From: an uncultured Prevotella sp.
GTDB lineage: Bacteria > Bacteroidota > Bacteroidia > Bacteroidales > Bacteroidaceae
NCBI RefSeq assembly: GCF_937863835.1
Contig: NZ_CALMHT010000001.1
Location: forward strand, 1 to 37,897
Direction: 5' to 3'
DNA: 37,897 nt
Shown one piece after another: positions 25,956 through 33,482 of this stretch (positions are counted from its first letter, which is position 1; each line of letters starts with the position of its first letter). A model generated the notes under the pieces. It saw only the letters and a program-made list of their open reading frames with translations. It was not told the origin of the DNA and did not search any database. Both the position numbers and the translations under genes were made by a program.

Positions 25956-27617
25956 ATGCTTACAAAGCTATACATAAAGAACTTCACAATCATCGACACA
26001 CTGGATATCAATTTCCATGCTGGTTTTTCTGTGATAACAGGAGAGACAGGAGCAGGAAAAAGTATCATCCTGGGTGCCATCGGTCTACTTCTGGGTCAGC
26101 GTGCTGATTCAAAGGTCATCAAGACCGGTTCGGACCGATGTGTCATAGAAGCGCATTTCGACTTGTCTAAATATGATTTCAGGACTTTCTTTGACGATAA
26201 TGATCTGGAATACGATCCCGACGACTGCATCATAAGACGTGAACTGACCACGAATGGCAAAAGTCGTTCGTTTGTCAACGACACCCCCGTATCCCTTACG
26301 ATACTGAAGGTGCTGGGTGATAAACTGGTCGATGTACATAGTCAGCACCAGAACCTGTTGCTTCAGAAAGATGATTTCCAACTGGAAGTGGTCGACATTA
26401 TCGCCTGTGATCAGGATAACCTCCTCTCCTATCGCAATACATACGAGAAGTTGAAAGAGACGAAGAAACAGGAAGAAACAGTAAGACAGAAGATAAATAC
26501 CGATAAGGACAACAGGGATTATATACAGTTCCAGTATGATGAACTGGAAAAGGCAGCACTCGTAGAAGGAGAGCAGGAAAGGCTCGAACAGCAGAGTGAG
26601 ACGATGAATCATGCCGAGGAAATCAAGAATGCCCTCTTTGAGACCGGTAACGCCCTGTCATCTGATGACAACGGTGTCATTGACAATCTGAAACGGGCCG
26701 GCACCATACTGCAAGGCATCGAGAAAGTGTATCCCGAGATATCAGAACTTGTACAACGGTTGAACAGCAGTTATATAGAGGTGAAAGACATCGCGGAGGA
26801 AATAGATACCCGTTCGGAACAGACCGACTACGACCCCAAGGAATTGGACCTTATCAACGAAAAACTGGATACGATATACAGTCTGCAACAGAAGCACCAT
26901 CTCGACACGGTAGAAGAACTGATTCGTCTCAGAGACAGTTTTAAGTCGCAGCTCGAAGACATAGAAAACAGCGACGACATCCTGCTCGACATAGAGAAGA
27001 GAGTAGCAGAACTGGAGGCTGAATGTAAGAAGAAAGCCACTGCCCTCACCGCTCAGCGCAGAAAGGCAGCCGTCACCATCGAAAAAGAAATACTGTCTCG
27101 TCTGGAAACTTTAGGTCTTACCAAAGTCAGATTTAAAATCAATATCGACGAGACGCCGTTTAACAACAACGGAACAGACAAAATATCATTCCTGTTCAGT
27201 GCCAATCCAGGAACGCCCTTACAACCGGTATCCGAAGTGGCGAGCGGAGGTGAAATCGCCCGTCTGATGCTGTCGCTGAAAGCCATGATAAGCGGTGCCG
27301 TCAAACTGCCTACCATTATCTTTGACGAGATAGACACCGGTGTAAGTGGCAATATCGCGGAAAAGATGGCAAAGATCATGCAGGAAATGGCCAAGAACGA
27401 CCGCCAGGTCATCAGTATCACCCATCTGCCCCAGATAGCCGCCCTCGGTTCCGTACACTACAAGGTGTATAAGGAGCAGACAGATACAGGTACCAACAGT
27501 ATGATGAAAGAACTGACACATGAAGAAAGAATAAAAGAGATAGCCCAGATGCTCAGCGGCAGTACACTGACAGATGCGGCATTACAGAACGCAAAAGAAT
27601 TACTTAATCAAATATGA
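25956..27617 (+). CDS. recN: DNA repair protein RecN
   Basis: 553 residues, typical for RecN, an SMC-like ATPase that acts in double-strand break repair with RecA. Start MLTKLYIKNFTIIDTLDI, Walker A GETGAGKSI near residue 29, then the DxHSQHQNLLL segment near 126. A long coiled coil follows (about 155-365). Signature SEVASGGEIARLMLSLK near 427 and Walker B IIFDEIDTGVSG near 453 follow, with the H-loop SITHLPQIA near 487. It is 12 bases after the DUF4835 gene, and its stop overlaps the start of the next gene by 4 bases (ATGA). Confidence 0.96.
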   Translation: MLTKLYIKNFTIIDTLDINFHAGFSVITGETGAGKSIILGAIGLLLGQRADSKVIKTGSDRCVIEAHFDLSKYDFRTFFDDNDLEYDPDDCIIRRELTTNGKSRSFVNDTPVSLTILKVLGDKLVDVHSQHQNLLLQKDDFQLEVVDIIACDQDNLLSYRNTYEKLKETKKQEETVRQKINTDKDNRDYIQFQYDELEKAALVEGEQERLEQQSETMNHAEEIKNALFETGNALSSDDNGVIDNLKRAGTILQGIEKVYPEISELVQRLNSSYIEVKDIAEEIDTRSEQTDYDPKELDLINEKLDTIYSLQQKHHLDTVEELIRLRDSFKSQLEDIENSDDILLDIEKRVAELEAECKKKATALTAQRRKAAVTIEKEILSRLETLGLTKVRFKINIDETPFNNNGTDKISFLFSANPGTPLQPVSEVASGGEIARLMLSLKAMISGAVKLPTIIFDEIDTGVSGNIAEKMAKIMQEMAKNDRQVISITHLPQIAALGSVHYKVYKEQTDTGTNSMMKELTHEERIKEIAQMLSGSTLTDAALQNAKELLNQI

Positions 27618-29290
27618 TGAAACGTTTATATACAACATTACTTTTTCTCGCTCTAGCGAGTATCAACTTCTATGCTCAGACACCGGGATGGGCATCAAAG
27701 GCTGTAAAATCTGTTTTCACGCTGACTACATTCAGGGAAGATGGGAGTATCTTATCTTCCGCCAATGGATTCTTTGTAGGAAACAACGGCGAAGCCATCA
27801 GTTCATTCACTCCATTCAATGGAGCATACAGCGCCGTTATCGTAGATGCGTCGGGCAAAAAATATAATGTGGAATGTATGTTAGGTGCCAATGAGATATA
27901 TGATGTGGCAAAATTCAGAGTTGCCAATATCAAATCACAACCATTGACCATAGCAGGCACAGACGAGAGCAAAGGTTCTACGGTATGGCTGTTACCCTAC
28001 TCCATCAAGAGTCCGGCATGCAAGCAAGGTACCATCACGAAGGCGGAACCTTTCCAGACCAGTTATACCTATTATACAATTGCCGTCGAAACACCCGAAA
28101 ACAGCGTCAGTTGTCCTTTTCTGAATCAAAAGGGCGAAGTGATAGGCATCAATCAGCCGCCGGTAGATCCCAACAGCAAAGAATCTTATGCCGTGAGTGC
28201 CACTTTCGCATCATCCCTGAAAATAACAGGACTCAGTATGAATGAGAATGCGCTGAAATCTATCAAGATCAAGTCGGACCTTCCTGACGAATTGGACCAG
28301 GCGATTGTCACTTTATACATGGCTGCCCAAGGTCAGCAGGACAGATACAAGGAAGTAGTGGAGCAGTTTATCAATAAGTTTCCTAACTCCTCCGACGGTT
28401 ATATAGCCAAAGCACAGATGGAGGCAGACAATGGAAATTATGCAGGTGCCAAATCGGATATGGAACGTGCCATCAAAGTGGCTGACAAGAAGGATGACGT
28501 GCACTACAGTTACAGTAAGTTGATTTATCAAAAGGAATTATACAAATCCGACAAGGTATTTAAAGACTGGAACATGGATCTGGCATATCAGGAAGCGAAG
28601 AAAGCATACGATATCAATCCCCTTCCGGTATATAAATTCCAGATGGCACAGATATTATACAGTCAAAGCAAATATCAGGATGCCTACAACACATATATAG
28701 AACTGTCGAAGACGCCTTTGCGTAATGGTGAGATCTTCTATGATGCGGCACAGTGTAAGTCGCAACTGAAAGCATCCGATGACGAATTACTGGCCTTGTT
28801 GGACAGTGCTGTCAGTTGTTTCAGCAAACCGTACCTGAAAGAAGCTGCCCCCTATCTGTTAGCCAGGGGAAGCAAACTCTATGACATGAAGAAATACCGT
28901 GAGTCGGTGGCAGATTATAATGAGTATGAGAATCTCATGAGAGCGGAACTCAATGACAGATTCTATTATCTCCGTGAACAGGCAGAAGTGAACGGACGTA
29001 TTTACAAACAGGCATTAGATGACATCGCCAAAGCCATAGAAATGAATCCGAAGGAACCTACCTATTACGCAGAACAGGCAAACCTGATGTTACGTGTCAA
29101 TATGTTGGATGACGGTATCAAGAGTGCCACCAAATGTATCACCATCGCTCCCGAAGACGCAGACGGATATCTTATTCTTGGCATCCTGCAGATCAAAAAA
29201 GGAAACAAAGCCGACGGTTTGCAGAACCTGCAAAAAGCTAAAACCCTCGGTAATAGTCAGGCAGATGCCCTGATTCAAAAATACAAATAA
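27614..29290 (+). CDS. Exported trypsin-fold/TPR protein, probably inactive as a protease
   Basis: 558 residues with a signal peptide (start MMKRLYTTLLFLALASINFY, cut near residue 21). Residues about 25-210 follow a trypsin-like HtrA pattern: GFFVGNNGEA, then the Asp-site segment NEIYDVAKFRV (Asp97), then FLNQKGEVIGIN. The catalytic His region reads ISSFTPF with no His, and the Ser region reads ENSVSCP instead of GNSGGP, so the triad is broken. Residues about 230-558 are TPR-like helical repeats (ALDDIAKAIEMNPKEPTYYA near 471). It is probably a scaffold or binding protein in the periplasm. It is the last gene of the dnaN operon, overlapping recN by 4 bases, and is followed by a strong terminator. 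Confidence 0.8.
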   Translation: MMKRLYTTLLFLALASINFYAQTPGWASKAVKSVFTLTTFREDGSILSSANGFFVGNNGEAISSFTPFNGAYSAVIVDASGKKYNVECMLGANEIYDVAKFRVANIKSQPLTIAGTDESKGSTVWLLPYSIKSPACKQGTITKAEPFQTSYTYYTIAVETPENSVSCPFLNQKGEVIGINQPPVDPNSKESYAVSATFASSLKITGLSMNENALKSIKIKSDLPDELDQAIVTLYMAAQGQQDRYKEVVEQFINKFPNSSDGYIAKAQMEADNGNYAGAKSDMERAIKVADKKDDVHYSYSKLIYQKELYKSDKVFKDWNMDLAYQEAKKAYDINPLPVYKFQMAQILYSQSKYQDAYNTYIELSKTPLRNGEIFYDAAQCKSQLKASDDELLALLDSAVSCFSKPYLKEAAPYLLARGSKLYDMKKYRESVADYNEYENLMRAELNDRFYYLREQAEVNGRIYKQALDDIAKAIEMNPKEPTYYAEQANLMLRVNMLDDGIKSATKCITIAPEDADGYLILGILQIKKGNKADGLQNLQKAKTLGNSQADALIQKYK

Positions 29291-29306
29291 AAAAAGAAAC
29301 ATACGC

Positions 29307-29348
29307 AAAAGCCCGGCAATTTTCATATTAGGAAATTGCCGGGCTTTT
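29307..29348. terminator. Bidirectional intrinsic terminator
   Basis: A perfect 16-bp stem: AAAAGCCCGGCAATTT (29307-29322) with AAATTGCCGGGCTTTT (29333-29348), loop of 10 bases. It ends the dnaN operon on one strand and the prolyl oligopeptidase gene on the other. Confidence 0.92.
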
Positions 29349-29377
29349 AATTTAAGATAGCCTAAGAATCAATCATT

Positions 29378-31483
29378 CTACTTGATTTTCATGCCGATAT
29401 TTTTAGCGATGAAACTGTATATATCAGCATATTCATCCAACTGTTTACTTAATGGCATTCCGCCGCCGTGACCAGCCTTGCTTTCTATGCGGAGCAGTAC
29501 GGGAGCCTGTGCAGCCTGACATTGCTGTAAGGTAGCGGCAAACTTGAAACTATGTGCCGGTACCACACGGTCGTCATGATCGGCTGTGGTAATCAGTGTG
29601 GCAGGATAATTCACGCCCTTCTTCAGATTATGAAGCGGAGAATAGCCCTTGAGATATTCAAACATCTCCTTGGAATCCTCGGATGTACCATAATCAGAAG
29701 CCCAGTTCCAACCGATTGTGAACTTATGATAGCGCAGCATATCCATGACACCTACCATCGGAATACATACTTTGAATAAATCAGGACGTTGCGTCATGCA
29801 GGCACCTACGAGCAAACCGCCATTGCTGCCGCCCATCGCAGCCAGATGATTCTTGTCTGTATACTTATGGCTGATGAGCCATTCCGCTGCTGAGATAAAG
29901 TCGTCAAACACGTTCTGCTTCTGCATTTTGGTACCTGCCAGATGCCATGCCTCGCCATATTCGCTGCCCCCACGAAGATTCACTTCCACGTAGATGCCAC
30001 CATTCTCCAGGAATGGGATGCTCGCCGAGGAGAATCGAGGTGTAAGAGCGATGTCGAAACCGCCATAGCCATAGAGCAGCAGCGGATTCTTACCGTTGAG
30101 TTTGATACCTTTTTTACAGACAATGAACATCGGTACACGGGTTCCGTCCTTGCTGTTGAAAAATACTTGTCTTGTTTCAAACCGGTTCTGGTCGAAAGCT
30201 GTTTTCGGTGCCATGAATACACTACTTTTGTTGTGGTCCATGTCATATTGATAGATCGTGCCGGGTAATGTGAATGAGGAGAAAGAATAAAAACATTCCT
30301 TTTGGTCATTTTCTCCGCTGAAACTGGCGGTGCCCACAGAAGGCATCTGGATTTCACTGATTCGCTTGCCGTCCAAAGAATATAGATAACTGTGCGAACT
30401 GGCATCCTTCATGTAGGTCAGTATCATCTTGCCGTCGGCAAATTCCACATTATCCAGTACGTCATCAGCTTCGGGTACCACAACCTTCCAGTCCTTCACT
30501 CCGGGATTCTTGATATCAGCCAACATCAGTCTGTTTTTCGCTGCCCCGTCATTGGTATAGATGAAGATACTGTCGCCGATAGTCTGCACAGGTGTGTACT
30601 GATAGTCCATATTGCTCGTCATCTGAATGAATTGCGTACCTGGTCTGCGTAAGTCACGTACATATAGATTGTTGCCTGCTCCTGCACCGCCTTCATACAA
30701 ATACATCACGGTCTCTTCCTTATTGGTTTTTACATAATAGAAACGGAGGGGATATGCGGGATTCTGATAGAACAGTTCATCCTCACTCTGCGGCGTTCCG
30801 ATTTTGTGATAATAGATTTTATGAACCTCATTCTTGACGCTGTAAGCATGCTTGTCGGGTGCATCATAAGCGCTGTAATAGAAACCGTCGCCTTTCCAGG
30901 AAGCATCAGTGAATTTTGCCCATACGATATGGTCTTTGAGGTCTTTGCCCGTAGCCACGTCACGAACATAGATTTCTACCCAGTCGCTGCCGCTTCTGCT
31001 GATGACGTAAGCCATATATTTACCGTCGGCGGAGAAACTGACACTCTGCAGGGCTACCGTACCATCCGAACTCAATGTATTGGGATCAAGTAATACGCGC
31101 TCCTTGCCACCCAACTTATCCATCTGGTACAGGACACTCTGATTCTGCAGACCGTTGTTGCGGTAAATGTACCATTTGCCGTGTTTCTTGAAAGGTGCCT
31201 GCGTCTTTTCATAGTTGGCTACTTCTTTCATGCGTTTTAGTAATCCGGCCCTTTCAGGTATCTTATCCAGATAATTACGCGTAACCGCATTTTCCTCCTG
31301 CACCCATTTCTTGGTTGCCTCACTGTTGTCATCTTCCAGTGGACGGAACGGGTCTGCCACCTTCACACCAAAATACTCATCCACGGTACCATCATGTGGT
31401 GCCTCCGGATACTTGATTCCCTGAGCCATGGACAGTGATGCAGTCATGGCGCAAGCCGACGTGATAATCATTCTTGTGTTCAT
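29378..31483 (-). CDS. Secreted prolyl oligopeptidase (peptidase family S9A)
   Basis: 701 residues from the ATG at 31483, preceded by AAGAGAAAC; an in-frame ATG 27 bases further up is less likely. A signal peptide (MNTRMIITSACAMTASLSMA, cut before QG) directs export. Residues about 25-420 form the beta-propeller, opening with DGTVDEYFGVKVADPFRPLE. The C-terminal alpha/beta-hydrolase domain carries the triad Ser553 (GGSNGGLL), Asp637 (DHDDRVVP) and His672 (KAGHGGG). Family enzymes cut short peptides after proline, so a role in periplasmic peptide use is likely. It is monocistronic, between the terminator at 29307-29348 and its own promoter region. Confidence 0.94.
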   Translation of the reverse strand: MNTRMIITSACAMTASLSMAQGIKYPEAPHDGTVDEYFGVKVADPFRPLEDDNSEATKKWVQEENAVTRNYLDKIPERAGLLKRMKEVANYEKTQAPFKKHGKWYIYRNNGLQNQSVLYQMDKLGGKERVLLDPNTLSSDGTVALQSVSFSADGKYMAYVISRSGSDWVEIYVRDVATGKDLKDHIVWAKFTDASWKGDGFYYSAYDAPDKHAYSVKNEVHKIYYHKIGTPQSEDELFYQNPAYPLRFYYVKTNKEETVMYLYEGGAGAGNNLYVRDLRRPGTQFIQMTSNMDYQYTPVQTIGDSIFIYTNDGAAKNRLMLADIKNPGVKDWKVVVPEADDVLDNVEFADGKMILTYMKDASSHSYLYSLDGKRISEIQMPSVGTASFSGENDQKECFYSFSSFTLPGTIYQYDMDHNKSSVFMAPKTAFDQNRFETRQVFFNSKDGTRVPMFIVCKKGIKLNGKNPLLLYGYGGFDIALTPRFSSASIPFLENGGIYVEVNLRGGSEYGEAWHLAGTKMQKQNVFDDFISAAEWLISHKYTDKNHLAAMGGSNGGLLVGACMTQRPDLFKVCIPMVGVMDMLRYHKFTIGWNWASDYGTSEDSKEMFEYLKGYSPLHNLKKGVNYPATLITTADHDDRVVPAHSFKFAATLQQCQAAQAPVLLRIESKAGHGGGMPLSKQLDEYADIYSFIAKNIGMKIK

Positions 31484-31556
31484 AGTTTCTCTTGTTATAT
31501 TATTATTCATTCATTTATACCTTGTCGAGGCTCAACTAGTCTTTCATAATGTAATG

Positions 31557-31564
31557 ACAAAAAT
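31557..31564 (-). promoter_or_regulatory. Promoter -7 box of the prolyl oligopeptidase gene
   Basis: Minus strand TATTTTTG, an exact TAnnTTTG match, gives a leader of about 65-70 bases. No good -33 at the usual spacing; a TTTG at 31577-31580 is only 12 bases away. Confidence 0.45.
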
Positions 31565-31684
31565 AATAAAAAATATGCAAACCGAACCATAAATATCGAT
31601 TTTATTTGCTGTGCACGGTCACAAGGCAGATTTCGTTTCAAAACATAGAATGTAGATATCATGTAAGACTTTTTTATAAATAGT

Positions 31685-31717
31685 TTGAACTGTATTTAAC
31701 TATTAAATATAGTTCAA
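31685..31717. repeat. 33-bp palindrome A upstream of the AAA ATPase
   Basis: Arms TTGAACTGTATTTAA (31685-31699) and TTAAATATAGTTCAA (31703-31717) are reverse complements except for one G/A difference, with CTA in the centre. The centre (31701) lies 62 bases, about six helical turns, from that of palindrome B. It has the size of a site bound by a dimeric protein. Confidence 0.85.
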
Positions 31718-31746
31718 GGCGCTATTTTCTACTAAAAACATTTAAA

Positions 31747-31779
31747 GTTCACAACATTGTGGTCCACAATGTTGTGAAC
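31747..31779. repeat. 33-bp perfect palindrome B overlapping the AAA ATPase promoter
   Basis: Arms GTTCACAACATTGTGG (31747-31762) and CCACAATGTTGTGAAC (31764-31779) are perfect reverse complements around one T (31763). The right arm contains the TTG (31772-31774) that is the best -33 candidate, so anything bound here should affect transcription of the ATPase gene. An operator for autoregulation is the simplest reading. Confidence 0.9.
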
Positions 31780-31802
31780 CATTTTATTTTTTATTATTTT
31801 TG
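31772..31802 (+). promoter_or_regulatory. Promoter of the AAA ATPase gene
   Basis: TTG at 31772-31774 and TATTTTTG at 31795-31802 (TAnnTTTG) are separated by 20 bases, an ideal Bacteroidetes promoter. The leader to the ATG at 31830 is about 20 bases. Confidence 0.7.
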
Positions 31803-31829
31803 CCTTGTATTTATAAAAAAGCAAGCGAT

Positions 31830-32957
31830 ATGAAAGAAAAGACTTTTGTATATGGTATGTCGGTAGAAGGTGTCAATTTCACTGATCGTGAACAGGAAAC
31901 GAAACGCATGGCAATGGATTTCAAGAATGGCATCAACGTCATTCTAATCTCTCCGCGTCGAATGGGAAAGACCTCCTTGGTCAAGCGTGTTCAAAAAGAA
32001 ATGCATCCATCTGATTGCATCGTTGTAATGATGGACATATACGACTGTCGCAGTGAATATGATTTCTTAAACCGTTTTGCCGAGTCAATACTGAAAGCTA
32101 CATCGGGCAAGATGGAACAGATTATGGAAAATGTGAAGAAGTTTCTCGTAAGGCTTACTCCCAAAATTTCCTTTGGAGAAGTGCCCGGCACAGACTTCAG
32201 TTTCTCGCTTGGAATTACTCCGGCCAATTATGAACCCGAAGAAATTCTTCAGTTGCCCGAAGTACTAGCACGAGAGAACAACAAACGCATTGTCGTGTGC
32301 ATCGACGAGTTCCAGCAGATAGGTGAAATGAACGATTCAATCACCATACAGAAACGTCTGCGTGGAGTTTGGCAACATCAGCAGAACGTATCATATTGTC
32401 TCTTTGGCAGTAAGAAGCATCTGATGTCAAACCTCTTTCAGAACAAAAGGATGCCATTCTATATGTTTGGCGAAATGATTTATTTAGACAGAATACCAAC
32501 TGAAAAATGGGTTCCGTTCATCATTTCCAGATTTGAGAGTCAGGGCATGAAGATTTCTTCCGAGAGATCAGTCAGAATTTGCGAGTCTGTTGACAACTAT
32601 TCCTCCTACGTGCAACAATTGGCATGGAATGTGATGGCAGAAACAGATAAGGAAGTAACCGACCAGAATATCGAGGACGGAATATCCACATTGCTTCAAC
32701 AATGTAATTCGTTATTTGTGCAGCAGACCGAGGGACTCACGTCATATCAGCTCAATTATATCAGAGCCTTATGCAGTGGCATTCACACAGAATTTGGAGC
32801 TAAGACCGTTCAGGAACGTTTTCCCTTGGGTACGAAATCTAATATCAACCGAATAAAGAGCGCTTTAATACAGCGTGAGATCATAGATGATAATAAAGGT
32901 TCGGTTTTTCTTACGGACAAAGTGTTTGAAACATGGTTTAAGAGAGAATTCATGTAG
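31830..32957 (+). CDS. AAA+ ATPase of the archaeal-ATPase/STAND-like type with C-terminal winged helix
   Basis: 375 residues from the ATG at 31830; the frame extends up to a TTG inside the promoter, which I rejected. After MSVEGVNFTDREQE the P-loop appears as SPRRMGKTSL (residues 41-50), an arginine-rich variant typical of these ATPases. Walker B is VVCIDEFQQIG with Asp159 and Glu160, and a sensor-like LFGSKKHLM near residue 192. The last 60 or so residues (TKSNINRIKSALIQREIIDD) look like a winged-helix DNA-binding domain. It could regulate itself through the palindromes upstream. Function is unknown. Relatives are frequent in Bacteroidetes accessory regions. It converges on the R-M operon, with only 20 bases between the two stops. 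Confidence 0.82.
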   Translation: MKEKTFVYGMSVEGVNFTDREQETKRMAMDFKNGINVILISPRRMGKTSLVKRVQKEMHPSDCIVVMMDIYDCRSEYDFLNRFAESILKATSGKMEQIMENVKKFLVRLTPKISFGEVPGTDFSFSLGITPANYEPEEILQLPEVLARENNKRIVVCIDEFQQIGEMNDSITIQKRLRGVWQHQQNVSYCLFGSKKHLMSNLFQNKRMPFYMFGEMIYLDRIPTEKWVPFIISRFESQGMKISSERSVRICESVDNYSSYVQQLAWNVMAETDKEVTDQNIEDGISTLLQQCNSLFVQQTEGLTSYQLNYIRALCSGIHTEFGAKTVQERFPLGTKSNINRIKSALIQREIIDDNKGSVFLTDKVFETWFKREFM

Positions 32958-32977
32958 AGAAATAGTGCTTACCTACT

Positions 32978-33460
32978 TCAATTATGAGTTGTATGCTCTG
33001 CGGCCATATCAGTGTTTATAGGAACAGGTCCATAGGAACCTTTCGGTTTCTGACGTTCAAGAAAAGCCCTGTTTAAGAGATATTCGATTTCTCTTAAAGT
33101 ACTTTCCCTTTCTTTTTTAGTAAGCTGACATTCCCAGACAGTCATCACGTTCCATCCCATTTCTTTGAGTTTCAGTTTATCCTCAGCATCGCGAAGTCTG
33201 TTACGTTCAATCTTGTTGCGCCAGAACTCAGCATTCGTCTTAGGCCACACGATGTGGTCATGCCCATGCCAGAAGCACCCGTGAATAAAAATCACCGTAG
33301 CATATTTCTTTAGCACGATGTCGGGTGTACCAGGCAACCGCTTATCGTTCTTCCTGTAGCGATAGCCACGACCCCAAAGATACTTCCGCACAATCAGTTC
33401 CGGCTTTGTATCCTTTCCTCTTATACGAGACATCGTATATGAAACCTTTGGCGATGTCAT
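32978..33460 (-). CDS. vsr: Very short patch repair endonuclease
   Basis: 160 residues. Vsr nicks DNA 5' of the T in T:G mismatches that arise when 5-methylcytosine deaminates, and so accompanies C5-methyltransferases. Family motifs are complete: SRIRGKDTKPELIVRKYLW, LPGTPDIVLKKY with the catalytic Asp, FIHGCFWHGHD with the zinc-site Cys and His, and KTNAEFWRNKIERN. A short tail after residue 135 (KPKGSYGPVPINTD) is extra. It is the last gene of the minus-strand R-M operon, 22 bases after the endonuclease gene, and fits the C5-methyltransferase two genes upstream. Confidence 0.95.
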   Translation of the reverse strand: MTSPKVSYTMSRIRGKDTKPELIVRKYLWGRGYRYRKNDKRLPGTPDIVLKKYATVIFIHGCFWHGHDHIVWPKTNAEFWRNKIERNRLRDAEDKLKLKEMGWNVMTVWECQLTKKERESTLREIEYLLNRAFLERQKPKGSYGPVPINTDMAAEHTTHN

Positions 33461-33482
33461 GAATCTTAATCGAATGTTAGAA

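Larger units (their letters stand above)
31484..31829. other. Intergenic control region between divergent genes
   Basis: 346 A+T-rich bases without a gene. It holds the promoter of the minus-strand peptidase (box at 31557-31564), then two 33-bp palindromes (31685-31717 and 31747-31779) and the promoter of the plus-strand AAA ATPase (31772-31802). I see no tRNA or small ORF that I could support. Confidence 0.6.

Noticed and set aside
31747..31779. Palindrome B read as an intrinsic terminator because a T-rich stretch follows
   Set aside because: No plus-strand gene lies upstream to be terminated; the T-rich stretch contains a well-spaced -7 box and the left neighbour is transcribed away.
31800..31829. 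TTG start adding ten residues to the AAA ATPase
   Set aside because: The TTG is part of the -7 box itself and cannot lie inside the transcript.
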